This document shows positions 1 through 6,338 of a stretch of DNA of 7,777 nt, one piece after another. Source of the DNA: an uncultured Succinatimonas sp. (GTDB lineage: Bacteria; Pseudomonadota; Gammaproteobacteria; Enterobacterales; Succinivibrionaceae). The stretch's first letter is position 1, and each line of letters opens with the position of its first letter. The notes under the pieces were generated by a model. The model was not told the origin of the DNA, ran no database searches, and worked only from the letters and a program-made list of their open reading frames with translations. The stretch is from positions 1-7,777 of the forward strand of contig CALBLB010000106.1 in assembly GCA_937896115.1 (NCBI GenBank), written 5' to 3'. The position numbers and the translations under genes were made by a program.

Positions 1-64
1 CAACGTGACCGATGGTGCCTACGTTTACGTGAACGCGGTCACGTACGAACTTTTCCTTTGCCAT
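1..64 (-). CDS. tuf: Elongation factor Tu, N-terminal fragment (cut by window edge)
   Basis: EF-Tu is the GTPase that delivers aminoacyl-tRNA to the ribosome. Only the first 21 codons are in the window. They translate as MAKEKFVRDRVHVNVGTIGH plus V, a close match to the start of proteobacterial EF-Tu and leading into the P-loop, which lies off the window. The ATG is at 64-62, preceded on the minus strand by an AGGAA-type ribosome site. tRNA-Gly and tRNA-Tyr lie directly upstream on the same strand with no obvious promoter between, so tuf is probably co-transcribed with them, as tufB is in E. coli. The truncation comes from the window edge and is not a biological one. The other possibility, another translational GTPase, is unlikely given the exact N-terminal match. 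Confidence 0.95.
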   Translation of the reverse strand, partial: MAKEKFVRDRVHVNVGTIGHV

Positions 65-134
65 TTTTTAACAATTCCTAAGTGTGAACAGGATGATGAA
101 GCAAATGCTCACAGTTAATCGTTCAAGGTAAAAC

Positions 135-209
135 TGGAGCGGGCAGCGGGAATCGAACCCGTATCTCAAGCTTGGAAGGCTTGGGTAATAACCATTATAC
201 GATGCCCGC
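135..209 (-). tRNA. tRNA-Gly(TCC)
   Basis: On the minus strand the sequence starts GCGGGCA and ends TGCCCGC-T-CCA, giving a seven-pair acceptor stem. It has a T-arm loop with GGTTCGATTCC and an anticodon arm CAAGC-CTTCCAA-GCTTG, so the anticodon is TCC (plus-strand 174-176). CCA is encoded at 137-135. It lies 38 nt after tRNA-Tyr and 70 nt before tuf on the same strand. It is the equivalent of glyT in the E. coli tufB operon. Confidence 0.96.
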
Positions 210-247
210 AATGAAAAAATAAAGATGATTGCGGAGAATTAGGCAAG

Positions 248-332
<85 letters not shown>

Positions 333-393
333 ATTAAGCTGTCCGTCTCCGGATCAACTTGCTTTTGCTAAACGATTCGCGAAAGCGAGACAA

Positions 394-421
394 AGTATAT
401 ATGAAACTTTCGATTTCGCAA
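394..421 (-). promoter_or_regulatory. Sigma-70 promoter for the tRNA-Tyr/tRNA-Gly/tuf unit
   Basis: On the minus strand there is a -35 TTGCGA (421-416), a 16-nt spacer and a -10 TATACT (399-394). A-rich tracts lie immediately upstream (about 422-460), resembling the UP element of stable-RNA promoters. The predicted start is near 387, leaving a leader of roughly 55 nt before tRNA-Tyr. Both hexamers match consensus at four or five positions. Function is inferred from position and sequence. Confidence 0.7.
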
Positions 422-571
422 GCTTTTTTTTAATTTTTTTTATAAAAAAACAATTTTTTATTGGCCAGTTGCTAAATTAGTTATATTTTTCAAACTGTTA
501 ATGTAAGATTATGACTGTTTTATTTTTCTACAAAATTCTTATCTAAAAGCTGGATTAAGCAAATCTGTTGA

Positions 572-596
572 AAAAACGAACTTGAAGCAAGTTTTT
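572..596. repeat. Small hairpin flanked by A- and T-runs
   Basis: The inverted repeat AACTTG (579-584) / CAAGTT (588-593) has a three-base loop. It is preceded by six A (572-577) and followed by a T-run. The shape resembles a weak bidirectional intrinsic terminator, but the stem is short and AT-rich, and no gene on either strand obviously reads into it. Its function is unknown. Confidence 0.35.
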
Positions 597-873
597 ATGA
601 GAGCTTTCGTATAAACTCAAGCCGAAAAGTTGGTACTTAAATAGAACCTTCTAAAAATTCCGGCAGAACTTGTCTTATCTGCGGCTGTGTTTTAAAAGAC
701 AACCGTAAAACTTTGGCGGTATTTGCGGTATAACATACGGATTTTCGGATAATGCTGACTTAGTCGATGTTCTGAACACAAGATATGGTTTTCACCTGTC
801 TTGCCTCCCCTGCTAAGATCTCAACTAAAATCGTTGGTGATCTGTGCTTAATTACGTCAAAACAGTAGCAACA

Positions 874-885
874 AATTGCGCAATT
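874..885. repeat. Perfect 12-bp palindrome AATTGCGCAATT upstream of coaA
   Basis: AATTGCGCAATT is its own reverse complement and lies about 41 bases before the coaA ATG. It overlaps a possible -35-like TTGCGC, but no good -10 follows at normal spacing. It could be an operator or a chance palindrome. The same bases include a TTG that could start a longer coaA reading frame, which I do not favour. Confidence 0.35.
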
Positions 886-926
886 GGCGTTTTTTCGGCC
901 TTAATGCCTTTTTTAGTAAAAGAATA

Positions 927-1880
927 ATGATTAACGAAAACGAAAAACTGGAGTCGCCCTTTTTTAAGTTCGACGCCGATACTTGGTCAACCTTCAGACA
1001 CGAAATGGCCCCGTTATCTCTGACCGAAGAGGAACTTGAACACTGCGTCGCATTTAACGATCAACTGTCACTAAACGAAGTAAATCGCATATATTTACCG
1101 CTGTCTCGTCTTTTGTACCTTTACTACAATTCAAGACTTGACAGAATCCAAGTGTTACACAAATTCTTGGGACAAAGCTATGATGACATTCCATTCATCA
1201 TTTCAATTTCAGGTCCGGTATCAGTTGGGAAAACCACTACAGCAAAGATCCTGACAGAGCTTATCCGCGCTTGGCCGAATCACCCTAAGGCTACATTAAT
1301 CACCACGGACGGCTTTCTTTATCCCAATGCAGTGCTAAAAGAAAAGAAAATATTAAGTCGCAAAGGTTTTCCGATTTCCTACGACGTCAAAGCTCTTATG
1401 CAATTCTTAAAGGACGTGAAAAACGGTGTTCCCCATGTAAAGGTACCGGTTTACTCACACCTTACTTATGACGTGGTAGAAGGGGAATTTACCGACGTAG
1501 ATCGCCCCAACGTTCTTATCATCGAAGGAGTAAACGTTTTACAAAACGGTTCTGATTACCCGGAAATACGCAACAGAGCTTTTATTTCAGATTATATTGA
1601 TTTCTCCATTTATGTAGATGCGAATGAAGACAATCTGCTCAAATGGTATGTAGATCGCTTCTTAAAACTTAGGGAGAAAACTTTCCACGATCCCACCAGT
1701 TATTTTCACCGTTATGCCCAAATTCCAGAAGATCAGGCTGTATTTATGGCAAAGCTGATTTGGGAAGCGGTCAACCACGTAAATTTAGTTGAAAATATCA
1801 AACCGTGCCGCAGTCGTGCCAATTTAGTATTGGAAAAAGGCTCGAATCACATGATTGAAAGCGTTTATTTAAAAAAATAA
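927..1880 (+). CDS. coaA: Pantothenate kinase, type I (bacterial CoaA)
   Basis: This enzyme phosphorylates pantothenate with ATP, the first and rate-setting step of coenzyme A synthesis in the cytosol. The protein is 317 residues (E. coli CoaA is 316) and aligns along its whole length. The P-loop GPVSVGKT is at residues 96-103. TTDGF (with D128) and YSHL (with H178) are the expected catalytic and substrate-binding motifs, followed by EGVNVLQ (200-206) and YVDRFLKLRE (241-250). The ATG at 927 is preferred because the E. coli protein aligns from this point. An in-frame TTG at 876 would add 17 residues without family support. The ribosome site is weak (AAAAGA), hinting at modest translation. coaA converges on birA with only 3 nt between stop codons. 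Two positions tied to CoA feedback in E. coli differ: R106 is K107 here and F247 is L248. This could alter inhibition by CoA, but that is inference. Confidence 0.96.
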   Translation: MINENEKLESPFFKFDADTWSTFRHEMAPLSLTEEELEHCVAFNDQLSLNEVNRIYLPLSRLLYLYYNSRLDRIQVLHKFLGQSYDDIPFIISISGPVSVGKTTTAKILTELIRAWPNHPKATLITTDGFLYPNAVLKEKKILSRKGFPISYDVKALMQFLKDVKNGVPHVKVPVYSHLTYDVVEGEFTDVDRPNVLIIEGVNVLQNGSDYPEIRNRAFISDYIDFSIYVDANEDNLLKWYVDRFLKLREKTFHDPTSYFHRYAQIPEDQAVFMAKLIWEAVNHVNLVENIKPCRSRANLVLEKGSNHMIESVYLKK

Positions 1881-1882
1881 AC
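1863..1882. repeat. AT-rich perfect inverted repeat spanning the coaA stop
   Basis: GTTTATTT (1863-1870) and AAATAAAC (1875-1882) are exact reverse complements around a four-A centre. The element covers the last coaA codons, the coaA stop and the gap before the birA stop. On the minus strand it presents seven T in a row just after birA. It may act as a weak terminator at the convergent junction, but the stem is almost all A-T. Confidence 0.35.
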
Positions 1883-1883
1883 C

Positions 1884-2852
1884 TCAATCAATACTTTCTA
1901 CATGACCGGCGGCGATGCTTAACAGCTCACCGCCATTATCCAACAATAATTTTCCGACAGGATCTATACCCAGCACTTTGCCTTCATACATTCTGTTGCC
2001 ATCGGCGATCCTTACAAAATGTCCTGACAAACGATCATATTTTGCATAGTCCTCAAGCAAAGGTTCCAATCCTTCTTGCTCAAAGTGCAAACAGCAATTT
2101 CTGATTGCATTTACCAATGCTATCGCTACTTCATTACGCAGATTTTCTTTGAATTCATCAACAAGATATGCTCGTTGATATCCGTTTTCTTCGCCGGTAT
2201 CAACCCCACAGACATTCACTCCAAGTCCGATAACCGCCACTACACTTTTTCCGATATTACGAAATTCGATAAGAATGCCGCCTAGTTTTCCCTTTCCAAG
2301 ATAAATATCGTTAGGCCATTTAACGGTAATTGCCTTATCCGTATAGTTCTGCAATGCTTTGCAAGTACAAAGTCCCACGGCACACGACAATCCTTCAACT
2401 TTGTGAATATCATAAAAACGCCAGGCCACGGATACCGTAATATTTGCACCTATCCCGGCATTCCAACGTCCTCCGCGTCTGCCTCGACCGGCAGTTTGTA
2501 TTTCAGCAAAAAGAGTATCTCCGCAGGCAAGATCCTTAGCCTTTGAGAGCATGACGGTATTTGTAGAATCAAGGCATGGGATCACTTCCACTCGTCCGTG
2601 CCCCTGAGCCTTACGGTAAATACAGTTTGCATCAAGAAAATCCACAACACGATTTAACTTACAAACATTATTGTTAATGCTTACAAGTCCCGGAGAAAGA
2701 GTGTCTGCAGCTTTTATCGTCTGACAAAACTCATCTTTGCTAAAACCGCATGTAGTGCAAAGCTCACTGATACTCATGCAAGAATTAGGAGCAGAATTTA
2801 AAATTTTCAATAAAAATAAAAAACGCTCAAAAGCCTTTACAGACTGTTCCAA
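1884..2852 (-). CDS. birA: Bifunctional biotin-protein ligase / biotin operon repressor
   Basis: BirA activates biotin with ATP to biotinyl-AMP and transfers it to the lysine of the biotin carboxyl carrier protein. In many bacteria the same protein represses biotin genes. At 322 residues it equals the E. coli length (321). Residues about 1-70 correspond to the DNA-binding winged helix, with SISELCTTCGFS as the likely helix-turn-helix. The wing glycine motif seen in E. coli (GKGYSL) is not conserved. Catalytic signatures are strong: DSTN (95-98), GRGRRG (122-127) in the biotinyl-AMP loop, KWPND (178-182) and KLGGILIE (189-196). A C-terminal SH3-like domain follows. The start is TTG at 2852, with GGGGAAG (2863-2857) just upstream as ribosome site. 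This start overlaps the end of murB by 16 nt, so translation may be coupled. The protein is rich in cysteine (14 residues). Ligase function is near certain. Repressor function is uncertain. Confidence 0.95.
   Translation of the reverse strand: MEQSVKAFERFLFLLKILNSAPNSCMSISELCTTCGFSKDEFCQTIKAADTLSPGLVSINNNVCKLNRVVDFLDANCIYRKAQGHGRVEVIPCLDSTNTVMLSKAKDLACGDTLFAEIQTAGRGRRGGRWNAGIGANITVSVAWRFYDIHKVEGLSCAVGLCTCKALQNYTDKAITVKWPNDIYLGKGKLGGILIEFRNIGKSVVAVIGLGVNVCGVDTGEENGYQRAYLVDEFKENLRNEVAIALVNAIRNCCLHFEQEGLEPLLEDYAKYDRLSGHFVRIADGNRMYEGKVLGIDPVGKLLLDNGGELLSIAAGHVESID
1908..1934. repeat. GC-rich hairpin in the 3' end of birA
   Basis: Plus-strand GGCGGCGA (1908-1915) pairs with TCACCGCC (1927-1934), with one G-T wobble. 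An inner GCT/AGC pairing extends the stem. It lies inside birA, just downstream of the convergent coaA stop. It could slow or end transcription of coaA reading rightward, but no T-run follows directly, so it is not a classical terminator. Confidence 0.35.
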
Positions 2853-3832
2853 GATACTTCCCCGCGTGCACCGTAAATACGTACTTCCGGCTCTAAAATA
2901 ATGGAAAAACGATTCATAACCTCACAAACTATATACTTTGCCAAAGCAACGATCTCATGAGGGCAAGCTCCGCCGCGATTTACAATCACCAAAGCCTGAC
3001 TTTCCCAGGTTCCGGCACGTCCGTGAGTAATGTTTCGGCATCCTGCTTTATCGATAAGCCAACCTGCAGCAAGCTTAACAGTACCGTCTGCTTGCGGATA
3101 AAGAGGTATATCCGGATAAATCTTCTTAAGATCCTGAGCTTTTTCCGTACTGACTTGAGGATTTTTAAAAAAGCTGCCGGCGTTTCCTACTTTCTTAGGA
3201 TCAGGAAGTTTTTTTCGACGCAAGGCAATAATTTGTTCACGCAACTGATACGGTGTCTCAAAAATATGTCCTTCTAATCCGTGATATGAGAGTTTCGGCT
3301 TAAACTCCCTGGTAAGACGTAAGGTTATCTCGGTAATAAACAATCTTCTTTCAGGATGTTTCTTAAAATAAGAATTGCGATAGCCAAATTCACATTGTTC
3401 CTTATCAAAAGATCCCGCACAGCGTCGGTCCAGATCATAAAAAGTTACACTCTCTACTACCTGACCTATCTCCATACCGTATGCACCGACATTTTGAATG
3501 GGAGCTGCGCCTACGGTACCGGGAATAGCGGAAAGATTTTCCAAACCAGAAATATTACGTGCTACCAAATCTTCGATTAACCCGTCCAAAAGCAATCCGC
3601 CGCCTGCTTTTATCAAGTAATCATCTCCGCACTCTTCTACCTGAAGACCGCGTATATCATTTACCAGCACCGTTCCTTGATAGTCATCGGTAAAAAGAAC
3701 ATCACTTCCTCTGCCAAGGATCAAAACCTGTCCTCCAGGAACTTTTTTCAAATCCTCGACAGAATGGATCATAATGAGATCTTCGGCCCGCACATGCAGA
3801 CCAAAACTGTTGTACGCGCTTAAATCCTGCAT
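2837..3832 (-). CDS. murB: UDP-N-acetylenolpyruvoylglucosamine reductase (type I MurB)
   Basis: MurB is the cytosolic FAD enzyme that uses NADPH to reduce UDP-GlcNAc-enolpyruvate to UDP-MurNAc, the second committed step of peptidoglycan precursor synthesis. The protein has 331 residues (E. coli 342) and aligns end to end. The FAD-binding N-terminal half shows LILGRGSDVLF (37-47), GLENLSAIPGTVG (96-108) and PIQNVGAYG (111-119). The catalytic proton donor is the serine of GNAGSFFKNP (S220, E. coli S229). The supporting residues are R152 in FGYRNSYFK (E. coli R159) and E316 in LEPEVR (E. coli E325). YPQADGTVKLAAGWLI at 245-260 is typical of type I MurB. The ATG lies 14 nt after the murA stop, with only a weak purine-rich ribosome site, and its 3' end overlaps birA by 16 nt. 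murA, murB and birA are therefore probably one transcript. Confidence 0.97.
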   Translation of the reverse strand: MQDLSAYNSFGLHVRAEDLIMIHSVEDLKKVPGGQVLILGRGSDVLFTDDYQGTVLVNDIRGLQVEECGDDYLIKAGGGLLLDGLIEDLVARNISGLENLSAIPGTVGAAPIQNVGAYGMEIGQVVESVTFYDLDRRCAGSFDKEQCEFGYRNSYFKKHPERRLFITEITLRLTREFKPKLSYHGLEGHIFETPYQLREQIIALRRKKLPDPKKVGNAGSFFKNPQVSTEKAQDLKKIYPDIPLYPQADGTVKLAAGWLIDKAGCRNITHGRAGTWESQALVIVNRGGACPHEIVALAKYIVCEVMNRFSIILEPEVRIYGARGEVSWNSL

Positions 3833-3846
3833 TTAACCATCACCGT

Positions 3847-5121
3847 CTAATGAAAACGCTCGATAGTGCCGCCTAATTTGCGGATCTTTGCTTCTATATG
3901 TTCGTATCCTCTGTCCATATGATAGATACGATCCACTACTGTAGTTCCTCTGGCTGCCAATCCGGCGATAACCAAAGATGCAGAAGCCCTGAGATCTGAT
4001 GACATTACCTGGGCACCGTGCAATTCAGTAACACCGGTACAAATCACCGTATTTCCTTTTATCTCTATGGAGGCTCCCATGCGTATAAGCTCAGCAATGT
4101 GCATAAACCGATTTTCAAAAATCGTTTCGGTTACAGAGCTCACGCCGTCGGCAAGGGAATTCAATACGGTAAATTGAGCCTGCATATCAGTAGGGAAGCC
4201 AGGATGCGGAGCTGTAATGATATCTACGGGATGAATGATCCTTCCCCTCATATCCGCAGTTATACGGTCTTTTTGACAGGTAATGGCGACATTAGCACGT
4301 GTCAACTTCTCCAATACCGCTTTTAAAAGTTCAGGACGTGTATTTACACAAGTTACTATTCCGTGAGTGGCTGCAGCAGCAACAAGATAAGTACCGGTTT
4401 CAATACGATCAGCAACGATTTCGTGATCGCACCCGCCAAGATTTTTTACTCCTGAGATCGTGATCTTAGAGGTTCCTTCTCCGGTGATATGCGCACCCAT
4501 TTTTCGCAGGAACTCTACTAAATCTACAACTTCAGGTTCCAAAGCTGCATTTTCAATGACCGTGGTGCCTTCGCACAAGGAAGCTGCCATAACCAAATTC
4601 TCAGTTCCGGTTACGGAAACTTTATCCATTACTAAAGAGCCGCCAGGTAATCGGCCTTTGGGAGCCAACGCATGGATGTATCCATCCACAAGTTCAATTT
4701 TTGCGCCCATGGCTTCCAAACCCTTAATATGAAGATCGACAGGCCGCGCACCTATAGCACATCCTCCCGGTAACGACACTTCAGCTTCTCCGAGATAGGC
4801 AAGAAGCGGTCCTAACGCCATAATAGAGGCTCGCATGGTTCTCACCAAGTCATAAGACGCAGTTTTTGAAGTCACCGGTCCTTCGATCACGGCAGTACCG
4901 GTTTGTGCATCGTATACGCATGATTTTCCCAGATCCGATAATAACTTGATGCAAGTGGTGACATCAGCAAGATCAGGGACATTGGTAAGAACCACCTGCT
5001 CTTTAGTGAGTATGGTGGCAAGAAGAATAGGCAAAGCGGCATTTTTGGCTCCGGAAATACGAACCTCTCCTTCAAGAGGAGTGCCGCCGTCGATTTTGAA
5101 TTTGGCAGTATTGGAAGTCAC
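3847..5121 (-). CDS. murA: UDP-N-acetylglucosamine 1-carboxyvinyltransferase (MurA)
   Basis: MurA transfers enolpyruvate from PEP to UDP-GlcNAc, the first committed step of peptidoglycan synthesis, in the cytosol. The protein is 424 residues from the chosen GTG start (E. coli 419) and matches throughout. Numbered from GTG, key residues are K26 in SGAKNAA (E. coli K22), C121 in SLPGGCAIGARP (E. coli C115, the fosfomycin-reactive cysteine), D312 in FPTDMQAQF (E. coli D305), and R404 in HMDRGYE (E. coli R397). The cysteine predicts a fosfomycin-sensitive type. The start is uncertain: a TTG at 5169 would give a 440-residue form with a 16-residue extension not found in the family. Neither start has a clear ribosome site. 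GTG at 5121 is preferred because KFKIDG then begins close to where E. coli KFRVQG begins. murA heads the murA-murB-birA cluster. In E. coli it lies elsewhere on the chromosome. Confidence 0.96.
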   Translation of the reverse strand: MTSNTAKFKIDGGTPLEGEVRISGAKNAALPILLATILTKEQVVLTNVPDLADVTTCIKLLSDLGKSCVYDAQTGTAVIEGPVTSKTASYDLVRTMRASIMALGPLLAYLGEAEVSLPGGCAIGARPVDLHIKGLEAMGAKIELVDGYIHALAPKGRLPGGSLVMDKVSVTGTENLVMAASLCEGTTVIENAALEPEVVDLVEFLRKMGAHITGEGTSKITISGVKNLGGCDHEIVADRIETGTYLVAAAATHGIVTCVNTRPELLKAVLEKLTRANVAITCQKDRITADMRGRIIHPVDIITAPHPGFPTDMQAQFTVLNSLADGVSSVTETIFENRFMHIAELIRMGASIEIKGNTVICTGVTELHGAQVMSSDLRASASLVIAGLAARGTTVVDRIYHMDRGYEHIEAKIRKLGGTIERFH

Positions 5122-5215
5122 GGAAGATAACAAACAACAGTAAAGCGCCCCGCCGATCTTTTTATTCAAAATAACGGCAAGGTCGCAAACAAACAGGATC
5201 TTTTTTCAAGCGCAA

Positions 5216-5245
5216 AGTATACAAGAATCGAGATGTTTTTCGGAA
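5216..5245 (-). promoter_or_regulatory. Possible sigma-70 promoter for murA-murB-birA
   Basis: On the minus strand a good -10 TATACT (5221-5216) sits 18 nt after a poor -35 TTCCGA (5245-5240). Transcription would start near 5209, about 40 nt before the upstream TTG and about 88 nt before the preferred GTG. The -10 and the bases after it (TATACTTTG) resemble those of the tRNA-Tyr promoter in this window. The weak -35 keeps confidence low. Confidence 0.35.
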
Positions 5246-5313
5246 TTTTTGCGCCTGCTCTCAAAAAAAATTAAGTCAGGAAAAACTCAAGATGTTACGT
5301 GCCTTGGAAAATT

Positions 5314-6228
5314 TCATTTTCCGAATTCAAAAGGTGTCATCTGATAAACATAGTAATTTATCCAATTACTAAAGAGTATCGATGCATGAGAACGCCAGAT
5401 CATGGAAACCTCTGCTCCAGGATCATCATTTAAAAAATAATTACAAGGTATACTAGGGTGAAGACCTGCAGTTTTATCGCGACGATATTCATCAGCTAAA
5501 GTATCAGCATCATACTCAGGATGCCCGGTAACATAAACCTGACGTCTGTCAGGGGATACTCCTAAATACATACCGCTTTCTTTTCCGTCGGCAAGAATTA
5601 AAAGATCGGTATTCTGCCTTACATAAGTCCTGGTGAAATCTACCCAACGCGAATGAGGAGCATAAAAACTGTCGTCAAAACCGCGGATCAAGGTATCAAA
5701 CGAATTTTTATTGATATGTTCTTCAAACACTCCTGAAAGTTTTGTCTCTCTAAAGACAGGATCAAGACCGTAGAAGACCTTAAAAGCCGCACACACAGCC
5801 CAACAAGAAAATAGAGTCGAGGTCACATGCGTTGCACTCCATTTTATGATGTTAGTAAGCCTTTCCCAATAAGTAACGTCTGAAAAATCTTTTTGATCAA
5901 GCGGAGCTCCAGTAATGATCATTCCGTCAAAATATCTGTGCTCGACTTCTTCAAAAGATTTGTAAAAATGTTTTAAATGCTCGTTGGGGGTATTGCGCGT
6001 TTTATGATCGTCAATACGTAAAAGAGTAATGTTTACTTGGATAGGGGTATTGGACAGTCTGCGCATGTACTGGATCTCAGTATTAATTTTCTTTGGCATG
6101 AGATTCAGAAAAAGGAGCTCCAACGGACGAATATCCTGATGCACGGCACGCTCCTCGGTCATCACGAAAACCTGTTCGCTTTGTAACACTGCAATGGCCG
6201 GCAGACCGTTGGGGATCTTGATGGGCAT
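5314..6228 (-). CDS. metA: Homoserine O-acyltransferase (MetA family)
   Basis: MetA transfers an acyl group from acyl-CoA to the hydroxyl of homoserine, the first dedicated step of methionine synthesis, in the cytosol. The protein is 304 residues (E. coli 309) and aligns throughout, from MPIKIPNGLP to NYYVYQMTPFEF. Catalytic residues are visible: C142 in LFSCWAV (acyl acceptor), and H236 and E238 in VTGHPEYD. LNLMPKK (41-47) and the conserved RSH motif near the C-terminus are also present. Position 111, in TGAPLD, is aspartate. E. coli has glycine there (succinyl-CoA), and acetyl-CoA users such as the Bacillus cereus enzyme have glutamate. The acyl donor therefore cannot be assigned safely. 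The ATG at 6228 has a strong ribosome site AAGGAGG seven nt upstream. metA is divergent from cinA, and about 145-190 nt separates it from murA with no strong terminator, so read-through into murA is possible. Confidence 0.96.
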   Translation of the reverse strand: MPIKIPNGLPAIAVLQSEQVFVMTEERAVHQDIRPLELLFLNLMPKKINTEIQYMRRLSNTPIQVNITLLRIDDHKTRNTPNEHLKHFYKSFEEVEHRYFDGMIITGAPLDQKDFSDVTYWERLTNIIKWSATHVTSTLFSCWAVCAAFKVFYGLDPVFRETKLSGVFEEHINKNSFDTLIRGFDDSFYAPHSRWVDFTRTYVRQNTDLLILADGKESGMYLGVSPDRRQVYVTGHPEYDADTLADEYRRDKTAGLHPSIPCNYFLNDDPGAEVSMIWRSHASILFSNWINYYVYQMTPFEFGK

Positions 6229-6235
6229 GAAGGCT

Positions 6236-6242
6236 CCTCCTT
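6236..6242 (-). promoter_or_regulatory. Strong ribosome binding site of metA
   Basis: On the minus strand AAGGAGG lies seven nt before the metA ATG. It is a near-perfect Shine-Dalgarno sequence, the best in this window, and it fixes the metA start at 6228. Confidence 0.8.
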
Positions 6243-6288
6243 AAAAACACTTACAGCTGAACGCAAAATCAGTCAAAAATTCAAATAT

Positions 6289-6317
6289 ATTAAAGCGCTA
6301 TCATCGTTTATATACAA
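6289..6317 (-). promoter_or_regulatory. Possible metA promoter
   Basis: On the minus strand -35 TTGTAT (6317-6312) and -10 TTTAAT (6294-6289, five of six consensus) are separated by 17 nt. The start would be near 6282, leaving a leader of about 54 nt. The same 110-nt gap must also hold the cinA promoter, for which I see only AT-rich TATATA/TATACA boxes near 6309-6316 and no convincing -35. I see no tandem MetJ boxes (AGACGTCT type) and no riboswitch-like fold. Confidence 0.35.
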
Positions 6318-6338
6318 AATACATGAGGTAAAAATTTC

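Larger units (their letters stand above)
422..926. other. Gene-free AT-rich region between the tRNA promoter and coaA
   Basis: About 500 bases carry no recognisable gene. The first part (422-460) is A/T tracts belonging to the leftward tRNA promoter. The rest has a small hairpin at 579-593, an inverted repeat TTGTCTT/AAGACAA at 670-676 and 696-702, a direct repeat GCGGTAT at 716-722 and 725-731, and a perfect palindrome at 874-885. The coaA promoter must lie here, but I cannot pick one with good -35 and -10 boxes. Short reading frames (for example 27 codons from 785) have no ribosome site or recognisable content. Confidence 0.5.

Noticed and set aside
785..868. Small reading frame of 27 codons upstream of coaA
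   Set aside because: No ribosome site, no recognisable protein content, and a length easily expected by chance.
876..926. TTG start giving CoaA a 17-residue N-terminal extension
   Set aside because: The family aligns from the ATG at 927, the extension has no counterpart in E. coli CoaA, and the TTG lies within a palindrome in the leader.
2957..4732. Plus-strand reading frames of 74-106 codons opposite murB and murA
   Set aside because: They are antisense shadows of well-conserved genes and show no ribosome sites or family resemblance.
5122..5169. Signal-peptide-like or lipobox-like extension of MurA (MNKKIGGALYCCLL)
   Set aside because: MurA is cytosolic and the family lacks such an extension. 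The stretch is probably 5' leader translated by an over-long call.
5222..5313. Possible terminator between metA and murA
   Set aside because: Only four-base stems (CAAG/CTTG, CCTG/CAGG) can be drawn near T-runs, too weak for an intrinsic terminator.
6229..6338. MetJ operator or SAM riboswitch in front of metA
   Set aside because: No AGACGTCT-like tandem boxes and no extended pairing. Only ordinary promoter-like boxes and a strong ribosome site are visible.
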